A stretch of 64,000 nucleotides of DNA from Diphasiastrum complanatum. Lineage: Eukaryota > Streptophyta > Lycopodiopsida > Lycopodiales > Lycopodiaceae. The DNA is taken from positions 29,919,632-29,983,631 of the forward strand of contig CM055102.1 in the NCBI GenBank assembly GCA_029204225.1, written 5' to 3'. This document shows, piece after piece, positions 10,617 to 22,542 of this stretch. How positions within the stretch are numbered: the first letter of the stretch is position 1; each line of letters starts with the position of its first letter. The notes below the pieces were generated by a model. It made no database searches. It was given only the letters and a program-made list of their open reading frames with translations, and had not been told where the DNA came from. Made by a program: the position numbers and the translations under genes.

Positions 10617-12811
10617 CTATCCAAGATCTTCCAAAACTGGTCCTTGTTGTCCAAAAGTTCCTGTGGGCTGATTTTGAGCAACAACGGGCGGTTTTTTATG
10701 AACATTAGGCTCTAAACTTGATGAGGTGTTGGGCAGGTCGAAACTGGTTGATTGCTGCCCCTTATCTCTAGCAATAGAAGATGGTACCAAATTTGGAAAA
10801 ACTGCAACATTCACACTATGTGGGCTGTCCCCCTTCAAGATATGAGTTGGGGCCACATCCAATGAATTCTTTTCATCAAAATGCACATCACGACTAACAA
10901 TAATCTTGTTAGTGCTCAAATTGAACAGCCTATAGCCTTTGCTTTTACTACTATAGCCAACAAAAATGCATTTAACTCCTTTATCCTCAAGCTTTGTACA
11001 AAGTTTATCCGGAACAAAAGCATAAGCCGTACAACCAAAAATGCGAAAGTGAGAGATTGTAGGCTTCTTTCCATACCAAACTTCATAAGGAGTTAATACT
11101 TTCAATGCTTTAGTAGGACAACGATTGCTTATGTATGCTGCCGTTATAACCACTTCAGCCCAAAACTTGTGAGGCAGCCCCTTGCTTTGAGCATGCAACG
11201 GGCCATCTCCATAAGTGTGTGATTCTTTCGCTCGGCAACACCATTTTGTTGAGGCGTATAGGGAGTTGTCATTTGATATAGAATTCCCTTTTCTAGAAGA
11301 AATGCACCGAACGTATTCTTAATGTATTCCCCTCCTCGATCAGTGCGTAGGGTCTTCAAAGAATGCCCAAACTGATTTTCCACCATTGCTAGAAAATCTT
11401 TGAAACGTTGAAAAACTTCGGATTTAGATGTCTTCAGCTTCTCCAAAATTGCAAAGTTGAGATGCCCAAACCTTGCGTGCCACAATTCAGCCAACTCCAA
11501 TGATTGTGATGTAGAAGCAACAAGACATGTAGAGGGAATTCGTCGCTCATAGGTATCCATAATGAATAAGCCAGCATGCATTGATCCCAAAACAATAATC
11601 AAGAGTGTTTTTTCAGGATTCTTGACAAGACACTTATCTTCTTTGAACTCAACAACTAGTCCTTGCTTCAACATAGTTGAAACCGAAAGAAGATTCTTCT
11701 TGATTCCCGGAACATAAAGCACATCCTTAATGTACTTTTCTTCACCATTAGGCAAATTGATGGCTACAATTCCAATTCCATGAATAGAATAAGATGCATC
11801 ATCCGCACATTGTACCTTACTTCCATTTTGCACTTTCACTAATTTAGTGAATGCTTCTTTGCGAGAAGTCTTATGATGAGTAGCACCACTATCAATCACC
11901 CATTCAATGGGCTGAAAATCAGCAACAGAATCTGAATTTCTCATAGATGTAGTAGTACTAGTAGGAAGCAATATTAGACACAAAAGCATAGTCTTGGTTG
12001 AAGAGATCACCACTAGCTTCAAGCTCTTGCTCCAAAGTAGCAAGTGAAGCACTAGTATCAATTCCTTTACGCTCCTCTTTCGCAAGCTTCTTCTTACAAT
12101 CATTGATGAAGTGCCCATACCTTTTGCAATAATGACACTTCCTTTTCTTCTTTTGAGTGTTGACATTTTGACCTCTAACGGGCTTTTGACTTGAAGAAGC
12201 AGCCCAACAAGTTCATCAAAGGAGAGTTGCTGTCCCCTAAGAGAGATACTCAAAGATGAAACAAATGGAAGATAAGATGAAGGTAATGAGTTGAGAGTAA
12301 TGGAAACAAATTGAGCATTCTCAATTATCTCATCAATATTGAGAAACTCCTCACGAAGATCCTTGATCTTCATCAAGTGAATGGTCACTTGATCCCCTTC
12401 TTGCATCTTCAACAAAGAAAGCTGATTTCTAAGATACACCACTCTTGCTGGATTTTTGACTCTATACATAGTATAAAGTGTATCCCACGCACTTTTAGAT
12501 GTCTTACAAGACCTAATATGAGGTAAGATAGATCTTTTCACAGCAAGAGCAACCATAGGATGTGCTTGTGCATCCTTTCTATCCCACTTCTTTTGTTCTT
12601 CCGAAGATGTAGAAGATGATGTTGATGATGATGATCCACGAGGTGTAGGAGGTGCCAAAGACGGAGGCCTTTCCTCATCACCATTGACCAAATTCCACGG
12701 CCCTTTCGCTATGAGAAGATTCTTCATCATGTAATTCCACAAGGAGTAGTTTGTGCCATCCAACCGATCTTCACTAAACAAAGAATCGATAGCTTCTAAT
12801 TCTTTAGCCAT
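10617..12811 (-). pseudogene. Copia gag, protease and integrase
   Basis: Gag begins at the ATG complementary to 12809-12811 (MAKELEAIDSLFSEDRLDG) and includes a UBN2-type region (YRVKNPARVVYLRNQL). A CCHC zinc knuckle, CHYCKRYGHFINDC, lies near 12100-12145 but in a shifted frame. The protease motif IDSGATHH is near 11870-11900. The integrase pre-domain (LWHARFGHLN) is followed at once by FLAMVENQFGHSLKTLRTDRGGEY, so the zinc-binding part and the first catalytic aspartate region are deleted. The integrase core continues with TPQQNGVAERKN, then in another frame (11198-10617) with FWAEVVITAAYISNRCPTKA and IFGCTAYAFVP. Confidence 0.9.
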
Positions 12812-12865
12812 TACCTCCAACAAAATTTCAGCTTGTAGTAGATAGGAAAGAGAGCCTTTCCACAA

Positions 12866-13511
12866 CCAAATCTACTCAAAAATTTGCAGCAAACAAAGAG
12901 CTGAAAGTAGGAGCAAAGATGTCTTTCAATGTGCAACCAAAGTGCTCAAAAGATAATGGATAGATGGCTGTCTTTCTGCACAAAAAAACCAGCTTCTTGA
13001 AAATCAGGTTAGCTTCGATTGAAGCCTACACCGAAACCCAATTAGGAAGCCAAATAGTGTGATCAACACACACTCCAATAGGGCTATTGAAAGCGCCCTA
13101 CTGTTTGCTGAGAATCTACAAATTTCCAGCCACAAGTTGAACTAACCCTGAATAGGGTTTGCTGAATTTTGGGCGCCCTCCTACACAAATGCAGACCTGA
13201 AAACAAAAACAGCAAGATAAGGAGACACCACAACCAAAAATTAGTAGCAGATTTTTGGGCGCCCTCCTCCAAACAAAACTTGCTGAAAACTGGTTGCATA
13301 AAAATCAGAGTTGAGATTCTTATTTTTGGGTGCCAAAAATTGCTCCTCCAAGATCTCTGATGGCCGCCCTCCTTCAACCTGAAAAGAGACAAAAAAGCTG
13401 ATCCAAACTCCACTTGAAAAGATCAGGAAGATGCTGAAATTTCATAACAAAAAGCAGAGAAGCTCCTCTTCTGGTAGGGCGCCAACAAACAAGCTTGCTG
13501 CAGATCCGGTA
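12866..13511 (-). other. 5' leader of copia element with repeated GGGCGCCC motif
   Basis: Untranslated leader between primer site and gag. The word TTTTGGGCGCCCTCC or a close variant occurs at about 13167, 13252 and 13324, each followed by similar AAAAC/CTTGCTGA-containing sequence. These look like diverged direct repeats and could matter for packaging or dimerisation of the element RNA. Confidence 0.5.
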
Positions 13512-13523
13512 GCTCTGATACCA
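13512..13523 (-). other. Primer-binding site (initiator tRNA-Met)
   Basis: The minus strand reads TGGTATCAGAGC, complementary to the 3' end of plant initiator tRNA-Met, immediately next to the 5' LTR. Confidence 0.95.
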
Positions 13524-13978
13524 TGTAGGAAAGCAAGAGTCAAGTCACCAAGATCTAGTTATCAATCAATCTCCACAAAAAACAAGAGAAAAGAGGCTGG
13601 GTGCCCAACTCTAAGGGAGAGAGAGAGAGAGAAAACAACAACAAGAGCAATGGAGAGCAATGCTTAGCCAAACTTTACAAAAATGGAATACACAATGAGC
13701 ATCTAAGTGCTCTACCTGGATGTGGCCAAATGCCACCAAACCCTAAGGTTAACCACTTACTAAATGTAGGGCACCCCCAAAAGTCAAGATAGGGCCCCTG
13801 AACAAAATTAGACCCCTAAGGACCCACGAGTCAGTACATGACCAAAATTGGGTCCAACTGAACTTAAGACAAACTTAAGAGGGCCTAAATAACTAAATAC
13901 CCATGGTTACACAAATCTCGACCTTTTGGGTCAAAGTAACCTATGGATTAACTTTAGCATAGTCATTTATTTCTAACA
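13524..13978 (-). repeat. 5' LTR of the 8.5-14 kb copia element
   Basis: 455 bp, with TG...CA ends on the sense strand (TGTTAGAAATAA ... CTTTCCTACA). It is followed outward by target duplication ATGTA at 13979-13983. Confidence 0.95.
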
Positions 13979-13983
13979 ATGTA

Positions 13984-15424
13984 GAGGTGAGGCATATGCA
14001 TACATGCATCTGTAAGATTTGTCGGTTACTCTCACTCAAGCAGAGGCACAAGGCTCAAGCTCCCTTGGTGATTTATCTACATCATTGGGTTTCAGTAATT
14101 CTAGAATAGCTCTCAACTAACACGAGACTTAATCAAAACTGTCCTTTTAAACATGATATTGACTACTATCGCCCCTACAAATTTTGGAGGGCTGCATGGC
14201 TGCGATTGTTGATATTAATAGTTGCATCCAACTCTGTTCTTATATACGTAGCCAGGTCACAAGGCTCCCACTTTAGTGTTATATATGGAATTTCTACCAC
14301 TGCCATTGTATGTTATCATCGTCGATCCAATTCGGTGGACCACTATGTGCATTTTCCGAGGTATTGACATCCATGCTCCCTTTAGATAGCTCGAATATGT
14401 TTGCACCTACAGACTCATTTCTTCAAATTGTTATTTGGCACTCAAGGTTTCTACGATTGGTGCGGACTTCCTATGAGATTTATTTTTCTTTGTGAGTATT
14501 GTATCGTCTACTTTTACATTTGGGTGACAATCATGGTTTGTCAGAATAGGCATGGGATGTCATGTAGTGCACCATGATTCTATTCGTGATGTTCTTGTTG
14601 GTATTGCTCATGATAGCAGTTTTTATGTTGTTCGAGAGCAGACACATTTGACCAGGGCCATCTTCACAGTCATGTCATCGGCGTGTAGACTTTGTTCTTT
14701 CACATGAGAGGATTCACACTTTCGAAGATGTTTATTGTTGATCCCTCTTGACGAAACCTCCTTCGTCGTTCCTCCACCATGCAAGGGGTTGTTGCATCGC
14801 GCCTAGCTCAAGAGAAAGAGTGCAATTACAATGACCGTGCACCTAGTGAAAAGTTCACATATGGATTTCTTCACAAGAAAAAGTATGCTAAGTGTGCTTT
14901 GTATGACCCTTTTGATATTCGTCACTACGTCATATCCGATACGAATTTGTTAAAGTTCAGAATTTTTCAGGCGACTTCTACAAGGTTTTTTAATAACTCA
15001 TTACTCTACATGTAGACAGCTCAATGTGTACGATTGTAAACTATGACAATAAACTAGATTGTAAAAAAATCTACACTAGTATCAAATACCATGCATCACA
15101 ATAGTCCGATTCACAGTTTACAAATTTTTGCAATGTATTTTCAAATTTTTTACAGCCTTTAGGTGGTGTTTTTTTGACCCAACACCATTTTTTTGCTTAA
15201 AGTTTTCTGATCCAAAATGATTTTTTTTTACCAAACCGTTTCGGAATGAGATTTCTTATTTAGAAAAAAGGAAAATAAATGTATTTCAAGATATGCTGAA
15301 ATAGCAACTAATCACCAAACTAGTTCTTCACTAGTTTCTTTCAACATGCAATTTCTAACTTGAAAATTCTTAGTGAGAGTAATGAAAGGAAGTGTGAAAG
15401 GTTATATACAGTGAAATTAGCTTC

Positions 15425-15426
<2 letters not shown>
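13984..15426. other. Unannotated interval
   Basis: About 1.4 kb with no recognisable coding or repeat family. The + frames at 14310-14495 and 14779-15015 show no recognisable domain. Confidence 0.3.

Positions 15427-15503
<77 letters not shown>
15427..15503. repeat. (GA)n microsatellite
   Basis: Uninterrupted GA dinucleotide run of about 38 units. Confidence 0.98.
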
Positions 15504-15508
<5 letters not shown>

Positions 15509-15927
15509 TGCTACAGGGAAATCTAATGAGAGAAGGTGGCAAGTGAGTAGATTATGAGAGTAGGTTATGTGGGAGAGATAGTAAGGTAAGAGAGTGTGGG
15601 AGGTGGTAAGGAAGCGATGTGGGAGTAGGCCAAGTAGAGAGAGAAGGCAAAGAGATAATTTAAGTTGGAAAGGGCAACTAGAAAGAGAAGAACACTATGA
15701 GAGATAGCACAAGCTTGCAAGATCATTGCCATGAAAGTTCCTTAGTAGGGAACACTCGAGCATGAGTGCTCAAATTTAGTAGGGGGCACTTGTTCCGAGC
15801 CACAACTGCAATGAGATGTGTTAGAGAGCACATCTAGCGTTGTACCCTTGTTGAGTGAACATGGGAGAGCGAGTAACTCTTTTGAATTTATTGTGCCATT
15901 AGCATATCTATGAGAAATAATAATTCA

Positions 15928-16017
15928 TGATGAAGTTGCTACTAGGCAAAAATGCAAATGAGAAATAATAATTCATGATGAAATCACATGCTACTAGGCA
16001 AAAATTTCATTTCCTTT
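15928..16017. repeat. Direct tandem duplication with AATAATAATTCATGATGAA
   Basis: Two copies of GAGAAATAATAATTCATGAT followed by a CTACTAGGCAAAAAT stretch lie side by side. The second copy carries a small insertion. Confidence 0.8.
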
Positions 16018-16158
16018 GTGGTTTATGGTGGACAATCTTGTTAGTTGAGTCGAGCATTTATTCTAGTACATAGTCTCTAATTGACTCATTCTATGTCATA
16101 AATATTCAGGTGCATTTTTGTAATTTATCACCTTTCTATTGGAATGTTGGTATGATAC

Positions 16159-16228
16159 TCTTTTTAAAGAAATGCACCTGAATATTCATGACATAGAATG
16201 AATATTCAGGTGCATTTCTTTAAAAAGA
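16159..16228. repeat. Perfect 31-bp-arm hairpin
   Basis: Arms 16159-16189 and 16198-16228 are exact reverse complements with an 8-base loop. A further inverted copy of the inner part (CATTCTATGTCATAAATATT, starting near 16089) lies upstream, so the segment has three related arms and two alternative foldings. Confidence 0.9.
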
Positions 16229-17400
16229 CTGTAAATTGTAATGTGTGCTTCACTACAGCAAGGATATAACAAAAGTTGACTATTATAAAGTATATAATCT
16301 ATTCTTTTGTAGCTTGAAGAAGGGGAGGTTGATTCTAGAAGGGGTCGAGAGTTCAAATATTGTGTTCGCAGGTAACTTTCTAGTGCATGCTTAGATCCTA
16401 TGTTTCCCCTGACAATTTGTTTATTTTGAATCAAGTTCTTGTTTGTGTTCAATTCTTTCTTGAACCTCCTATAGTTTTTCATTATTTTTTAGTATGTATC
16501 TTTTGCTAATTGGAAGCTTTTAGTTTTCAAATTGTTTGTGTATCTGAGAATTTTTAGTAATTGGGATTTGTGATATCAGAATGGTTTGGATCTTCATGTG
16601 TTCTCTAGGGAAGCAAGGGGTGAGGATGTCTCTGTACCAAGATCGTATGAGTGATATCTTACAAAATACAAGTTGCTTTAAGATATGCTTTCATTTCATA
16701 AAATTTAGCTAAGAGCTTTCTATGATTGACTAATATGAAGAAAACTCAAATTTTTAAGGCTTTCATTGTCAATTCAAATGACTAGATGGTGTCGTAGACC
16801 ATCTTTGGACATTATGTTTTTAGGATTGCTCAAATGACACCTTCATAGTTATTTGATTATTTGCTCATAAGGATTGCTTCAAATGACACCTTCATAATTA
16901 TTTGATTTATTTGCTCATATAGGAATAAAAAAAATACGTGTATGAGTTTTTTTTTAAAGTTTGGCTTTAAAACCTTGGTTTTCTTGGTCATTCAAGGAGC
17001 TACCCAAGTCACATAACTATTGGACTTTATCCTTCTGAAAGCAATCTCAACATGTTGTAAATTATTTGCAACCTGATCAATTTGAATGATTCAGTGTAAT
17101 ATTTGTTGCTGTCTCTGTCATTGACCGCAATCAACCAATCTGTAACTTGTGGATGTATCAAACAATTTTGAATGCAATAGTTAAATGATCTTTTGTTGTG
17201 GGCATAATGGTAGTGTTGCAATGTTGTACTTGTTGCTCCTTGCTTTTCAGTTAATTAAGGTGCAACTTAGATTTTTTTATAGATTGCTTCATTATTCATA
17301 GCCGTTTTATTACAATGATTAATTATTAAGCGTTGTCCTAGTTCATAAGTTAATTGTCTCACTTTGTTTATATTTATTCTGTTGTCACTTGTTGATTTTG

Positions 17401-17404
<4 letters not shown>
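16229..17404. other. Unannotated interval with a short duplication
   Basis: Contains a ~55-bp near-tandem duplication around 16825-16918 (AAATGACACCTTCATA repeated). No gene is recognised; the minus frame at 16186-16482 overlaps the hairpin and has no domain. Confidence 0.35.

Positions 17405-17442
<38 letters not shown>
17405..17442. repeat. (AT)n microsatellite, left of hAT element
   Basis: Uninterrupted AT run of about 19 units. It directly abuts the left end of the hAT-type element; a matching AT tract lies at 24923-24965. Confidence 0.95.
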
Positions 17443-17444
<2 letters not shown>

Positions 17445-17445
17445 T

Positions 17446-20400
17446 AGATCCAACAGTAGCGGGATCCATGGATCCCGGTACCGCGGATCCACTATGGTAT
17501 CGCGGATCCATACTGGTCCGTGATACCACAATATTTAATATTTTTTAATATTTAAAATGCTAATTTTTTTTTTAAGCTAATCCCCCCCCCCTCGCTTCAT
17601 CTCTCTCCCTGCCCATCGCGTTGCTGTCCGCGCCCTCTGTGTTGTCCGCCCACTCCTCGCCAACATACTGTCTTCGCGTTGCACTGATCGCTTCCGCCCC
17701 CGCTATTGCTATTTCGGCCTTTGTTGTGGTTTTTCCAGCCGTCCGCCTCCTATCGCACTCACGATCATCTCTGCCTTCTTTCCCCAGTTCTTTCTACAGA
17801 AATGGTGCATTCAAACCTTGCCGATCTGTGGGAAGAAGTGGACATTGTCAGGCGGGTTCCCGACAAGTCCAACAAGTCCGGTGCAAAGATCATGCTCTGT
17901 CGATATTGTCTGGCCGAGTTCATTGCCACCCTCACCCGCCTTAAAGGCCACCTACTCGGTGCACGCGCCAAAGATGGTGGCACACTAAATGCTGCCCCCT
18001 GTGCCAGCATGTCTGTTTCCGTCAGGCAGCCACTTCTGGACACCTACGGGCCACGTCTTGTGGCGGGGGAGAACACCATTTCGGAGGGTGTTCTTTGGTT
18101 TGCATCGCGCCTTACGTGGTTGACCCCGAGTTGCTGCCTGCTTGGCTGGGGAGTGCATCCTCGTCCAGTCCCTTTGCCCCTCACCCCCTCAGACAGTTCC
18201 GCCACACGCACCCCCATCTGCACCCATTCCGGTGGATCCCGTCCCATCGCGTCCACCAGGTGCCAGGGCATTTCCACCACCACCTACTATTGCTCGCACT
18301 CCCCCAGTTTACGACTTTCTCATGGACTCTCCACAGCTCGAGCAGGAGCAGACCCAAGATGCCAGTGACGAGGCCTTCCAAGATGTTGATGAGATCCCTT
18401 CCTCCCTCCCTTCCCATCCGGATGACCTTCCTAGCCAGTAGTTTTTGTATCCCATGTCAGATGTCCCCCCTCCACCAGTGTACCCCGCTTATGCTCTGCA
18501 CCCATCCCGACCAATGCATCCCACTCTCCCCATTCCACGTCTACAGCTGATGCATCCACTAGTGCCCAGCTTGCCGCGCCATCATCCATTCCCGTCACGT
18601 TTGGTGCACCGTGCTGGAAGTCCGCTACCCGTCGCCCAGCTGGGAGAGTTCTTAGACAGCAGAGCATTCGCGGCGCGCATCAGCCGCACATGGATAGAGA
18701 GGCCACACAGGCCGTGGCCAGTCTGATTTAAGAGTTGAACCTTCCATTTGCCATCACCGACTCTGAGCCCTTCAGAAGGGCTTTCCGTCTTGCACAGTCT
18801 GTCAGCCCTAGCTGAAGAGTCCCTAGTTCAGAGGTTGTCCGCACACACATGCCAAGGGATAGGGTCGAGTCATTGTCTAGAGAGATGGAGCCTCTACGTC
18901 GCCACTGGGCCACTTACGGTTGCAGCATCATGTCCGATGGCTGGACTGATGTTAGGAGGAGGCCGATCCTCAACATATTGGTCTCCAGCTGCATGGGCAC
19001 AGTTTTTGAGGGCCGTGGATTGCAGCAGGGAGAGTCATAGCTACAGAGTTCATGTTTGATGTCATCATGTCTTCCATCCTGTCCATAGGCCCACAACATG
19101 TCGTCACGGTGGTGACGGACAATGCCACGAACTGCATTCAGATGGGTGTACTGCTAGAGGCCGAGTTCCCTCACATTGTTCATACCCCCTGTGCAGCGCA
19201 CGACATAGACCTTCTGATGAGGGACATAGGTGCACTTCCCTGGGTTAGAGCCATCGTCCGTGAGGCCGTCTTCCTAGTGACTTTTGTCACCAGGAAGAGG
19301 CAAGTTCTTGCCATGTTCCGGGTGTTCAGCCAGTTGGACCTCAAGAATCCAGCCCCCACACGCTTTGCATTCGACTTAGTGGTCATCGACCGTTTGATCA
19401 GGTGCATGGCACAGCTTCTACAGAAGGTTGCCAGTGATCTTTGGTGTGCCAGTACGTTTCAGCACACTGAGGATGGGGAGCACTTTTCTTCCACGGTGAG
19501 GGGAGACCAGTTTTGGAGGGATGCACAGACATTGTCAGGACTCCTTCGAACACTCTACATTGTGCTCCGCATGGCTGACAGCGAGGGGTCGACACTTGGA
19601 CTGATATATGAGCTCATGGACCGGATCGGACAGTTCCTGCAGCTGCCCATCCTGCAACCAGAGAGGTAAGCGGTACAATAATGAATTGGTCTTTATCTTT
19701 TCAGTGGTTGCTAGCTTGTTTTTCTGTCAATGTTACGTTTTTTCGTAATGCCCAGGTTTTAACATGTCTCTCACCTGCAGGATGACCGAGCTGAAGTTCA
19801 TTTGGGAGACGCGGTGGAACTACTTCCACAGGAGTATCCACAGCGTTGCTCACATACTGCATTCCCTCTTCCTCTCTCCGACACAGATCGCAGACAGTGA
19901 GCTCGAGGCCGATTGGCTTCAGTACATTCACAGGGTGGGTCCACACATAGGTTTGGATCCTATCAGGCTCATGGAGGAGCTCGTTGCATTTTGTTTCTGC
20001 ATGGGCACGTTCGGCCACCCGGCTGCTCAGGATCTAGAGAGGAGGCAACTTCCCATTACCTGGTGGACCATGTTCGGTAGCACCTATCCATCTATACAAC
20101 GTCTTGTCAGGTATGCATCTCATTTTATCCTCCATTGCTATGTTTCGTTGACGTTCCACCCGTGCATATGTGCTGAAGCATTTCAATGCACGTACCACAG
20201 GACTGCGCTGTCTCCGTGTGTGAGCACAATTGGAGCACATGGGCACTCATTCACACGAGGAGAAGAAACAGGCTGTCAGTGAGTCAGTTGGAGCGGTTGG
20301 TGTTCTATAGCACCAACGCACGCCTCGCCAGGAGACTTTCGATCATTACGAGCGCATTGCAGGTGGTTAGCTATTCTCTCAGAGCATGTTGGTTGACGAC

Positions 20401-22050
20401 TTGTACGTTGGTTTCATTTCTTGATCAAATTGTCTCTCTGACATGCAAACTTTTAACCTTGCAGATGAAGATATCAGATTTGGAGCGCCAGGTTGACTTG
20501 CCTATAGACAGCACCCATCCCATGCCTGCAGATGACTTGGGCACACAGTTGATGGCAGAGAGAGAGAGGGAGCTTGCCGAGACGAGAGAGAGAGAGCTTG
20601 GGCTTGAGCACAGAGAGTCTCCATTGTACGAGGCAGATGAGCCAGTTTCAGAGGATGAGCATGATGAGGATGAGCCTATTCGGGTTGTATTTGCCAGATC
20701 AGAGAGGGATGAGGCAGATGGTACAGGTACAGGGCACACGCCACGGACAGGGGTCACAGGTGCATCACGTGGCAGAGGTGGGGCACATGGCATAGGTGTA
20801 CCGAGAGACAGGCAGGGCACACGGGGGGGGGGGGGGGGAGCAGTGGCATACCTACCTATGTCAACATGATGGAGGAGGCTCTTGATAGAGGGCAGAGTGA
20901 TTTAGATGCCGGTCCCGCAGCTGCTTGGATGCGTGCAGTACAGAGTCATGGCCGTTACTACGACAGCACACCAGAGGATGCACCAGATGACTTTGATTGC
21001 ACAGATTGCGAGGCCATGCAGGGTCTACAGAGTGCACATGATGAGGCACGGGTTGATTCAGGGGATGGTGCACAGGATGATTCAGGAGTTGGTGCACAGG
21101 ATGAGGCTTAGAGCCCAGTGCATTTGTATTCAGATGCCCAGCTAGACGACTTGATTGCCACATTGGATTCATCTCTTGCCAGCATGCCATACATAGAGTC
21201 CCAGCCAGAGCAACCGCATGAGGTGCCTACAGTTCCTCCAGTTCCTCAGAGGGTATATGTGCGCCGCACAGCTCCTCCAGTGCCACCGATGCCATTCAGG
21301 CCTGCAGCCCCTCCATCGCCGTCCACTTTTGCAGCACCAGGTCTCCATGGCAGGCCACCATCTGTGCCCAGGTTTTCTCTTGCAGCGCCCACATCCACAG
21401 TGGCTCCTCCAATGGCAGCACCCACGACACATCCTCCTCCCTTGGCAGCACCCACGACACCGGCTCCTCCTCTGACAGCACCCAGGATGTACCAGTACCG
21501 GCCACCGCATCGCCCCTTTCAGTACATATCACCGCTGTACTTGCCTCTTGCAGGGACGGCCCCTCCACAGCCAGTTCCTCCACCAGCAGCAGCCCCAAGG
21601 GCACACACACCACGGACCTATCCTCCATTATCAGCTGCACAAGGACACCCATCTTTGGCTTCTCTATCCCAGTCGGCCGCAGCTTGGGCCCAGCCTAGCC
21701 AGCCAGGTGATCTGCATGGGGGTGATGAGGCATTGACGGCTTCCCTCGTCCGCAAGAGGCCAGGAAGGCCCAACAAGAAAGGTAGAGCACAGAAACAGCC
21801 AAGGAAGAGGGGCTCCAATTACAGGTAGAGGCGCAGTATTACAACCAGCTGGAGCAGGTTTTGTTGGTTTAACTTGCTTGGGGGCTGATGCAGAGGCAGA
21901 TTGGGAGGATGAGGATGACGAGTCTTTTCCCTCGGATACACAGCCCATGCCAGTTCCAGACAGGCACAGATATCGGCTGCAAGTATCAGCTCGGGGCCCT
22001 GAGTTGTCTCCGGAGCATTCGTCTGAGTCAAAGCCAGAGCATTGAATGTA
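17446..22050 (+). mobile_element. Large hAT-type DNA transposon (boundaries partly inferred)
   Basis: The left end (17446-17530) is a block of GGATCC, GGTACC and CGCGGATCC words in both orientations, then A/T homopolymers, a leader, and a transposase gene with BED, DUF659 and hAT dimerisation domains. The right end is not securely identified. No matching GGATCC block was found before 25 kb. The element may extend to about 24922, because AT microsatellites flank both 17446 and 24922, which would fit insertion into one AT tract. The sequence is decayed by stops and frameshifts. Confidence 0.7.
17802..22045 (+). pseudogene. hAT transposase (BED-DUF659-dimerisation) with long disordered C-terminus
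   Basis: The ATG at 17802 starts a BED finger (LWEEVDIVRRV, CRYC, RLKGHL). A proline-rich linker follows in a shifted frame (18142-18441). DUF659 reads NLPFAITDSEPF, CSIMSDGWTDVRRRPILNIL, then in another frame VVTDNATN and HTPCAAHDIDLLMRDIG (19052-19669). Intron-like gaps fit GT-AG rules and keep phase: 19666-19780, 20111-20178 and 20363-20464. The last exons carry LPITWWTMFG and CEHNWSTWALIHTRRRNRLS, the hAT dimerisation signature. After a run of 16 Gs (20823-20838) a one-base shift restores a proline/alanine-rich tail ending in an AT-hook-like RKRPGRPNKKGR and an acidic stretch to a stop near 22045. In-frame stops (near 18729, and TAG at 21109-21111) and at least three frameshifts mark it as a pseudogene. 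Confidence 0.85.
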
Positions 22051-22542
22051 GCTCTGTTATTTTATTTTCAACAGTTTGATGTCATGTTCCATGTTTGGCG
22101 GCCAGATGGTCGAACACTGTATTCAGACCATTTTCCATATTATATCCGGTGTTGGACATACTTTATTCGCTGCACATTTTGTATTTGTCGATTTGTAATT
22201 GCGATGCTCTGTTTCAATTTTATTTTGAATGGTATGTGCGTAATTTCAATTAGTTTCAACTACAGAGATTGATAGCAGATGCACAACACAGAAATACAAC
22301 CCCCTTTATAGCATTTCATGAACACATACATTACATTGCAATACACCAGGCACGCATTGCACAAAAAACACACCATACTTTAATTCATGAGATGTATCAA
22401 AATAACAATACGTATTCCCGTCGTATACGGCTGGGGCTGTTCTATACACTATGTTAGACACTAAATGTTGCTTCATCTACTGTCGAAATTTACATAACAA
22501 CAGTTAGCCACATAGGCTAGACGCCATTTATTCTAAACATTT
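22051..22542. other. Convergent 3' region between two ORFs
   Basis: AT-rich sequence between the end of the hAT transposase and the end of the minus-strand ORF. No domain or repeat is recognised. Confidence 0.3.

Larger units (their letters stand above)
8491..13978 (-). mobile_element. Ty1-copia LTR retrotransposon, complete but frameshifted
   Basis: Target-site duplication ATGTA lies at 8486-8490 and 13979-13983. The LTRs are 8491-8934 (3') and 13524-13978 (5'), differing at roughly 3% of positions by eye. The minus-strand primer-binding site TGGTATCAGAGC (complement at 13512-13523) directly abuts the 5' LTR and matches initiator tRNA-Met. The domain order on the minus strand is gag, zinc knuckle, protease, integrase, reverse transcriptase, RNase H, the defining copia order. 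Several frameshifts and an integrase deletion make it non-autonomous now. Confidence 0.95.

Noticed and set aside
15360..15557. ORF with a long RERERE run
   Set aside because: Produced by the (GA)n microsatellite; no flanking domain.
20425..21948. Several minus-strand ORFs antisense to the hAT C-terminal extension
   Set aside because: The sense frame shows continuous domain logic (dimerisation motif, then disordered tail); the antisense frames are shadows of a GC-rich, Pro/Ala-biased coding strand.
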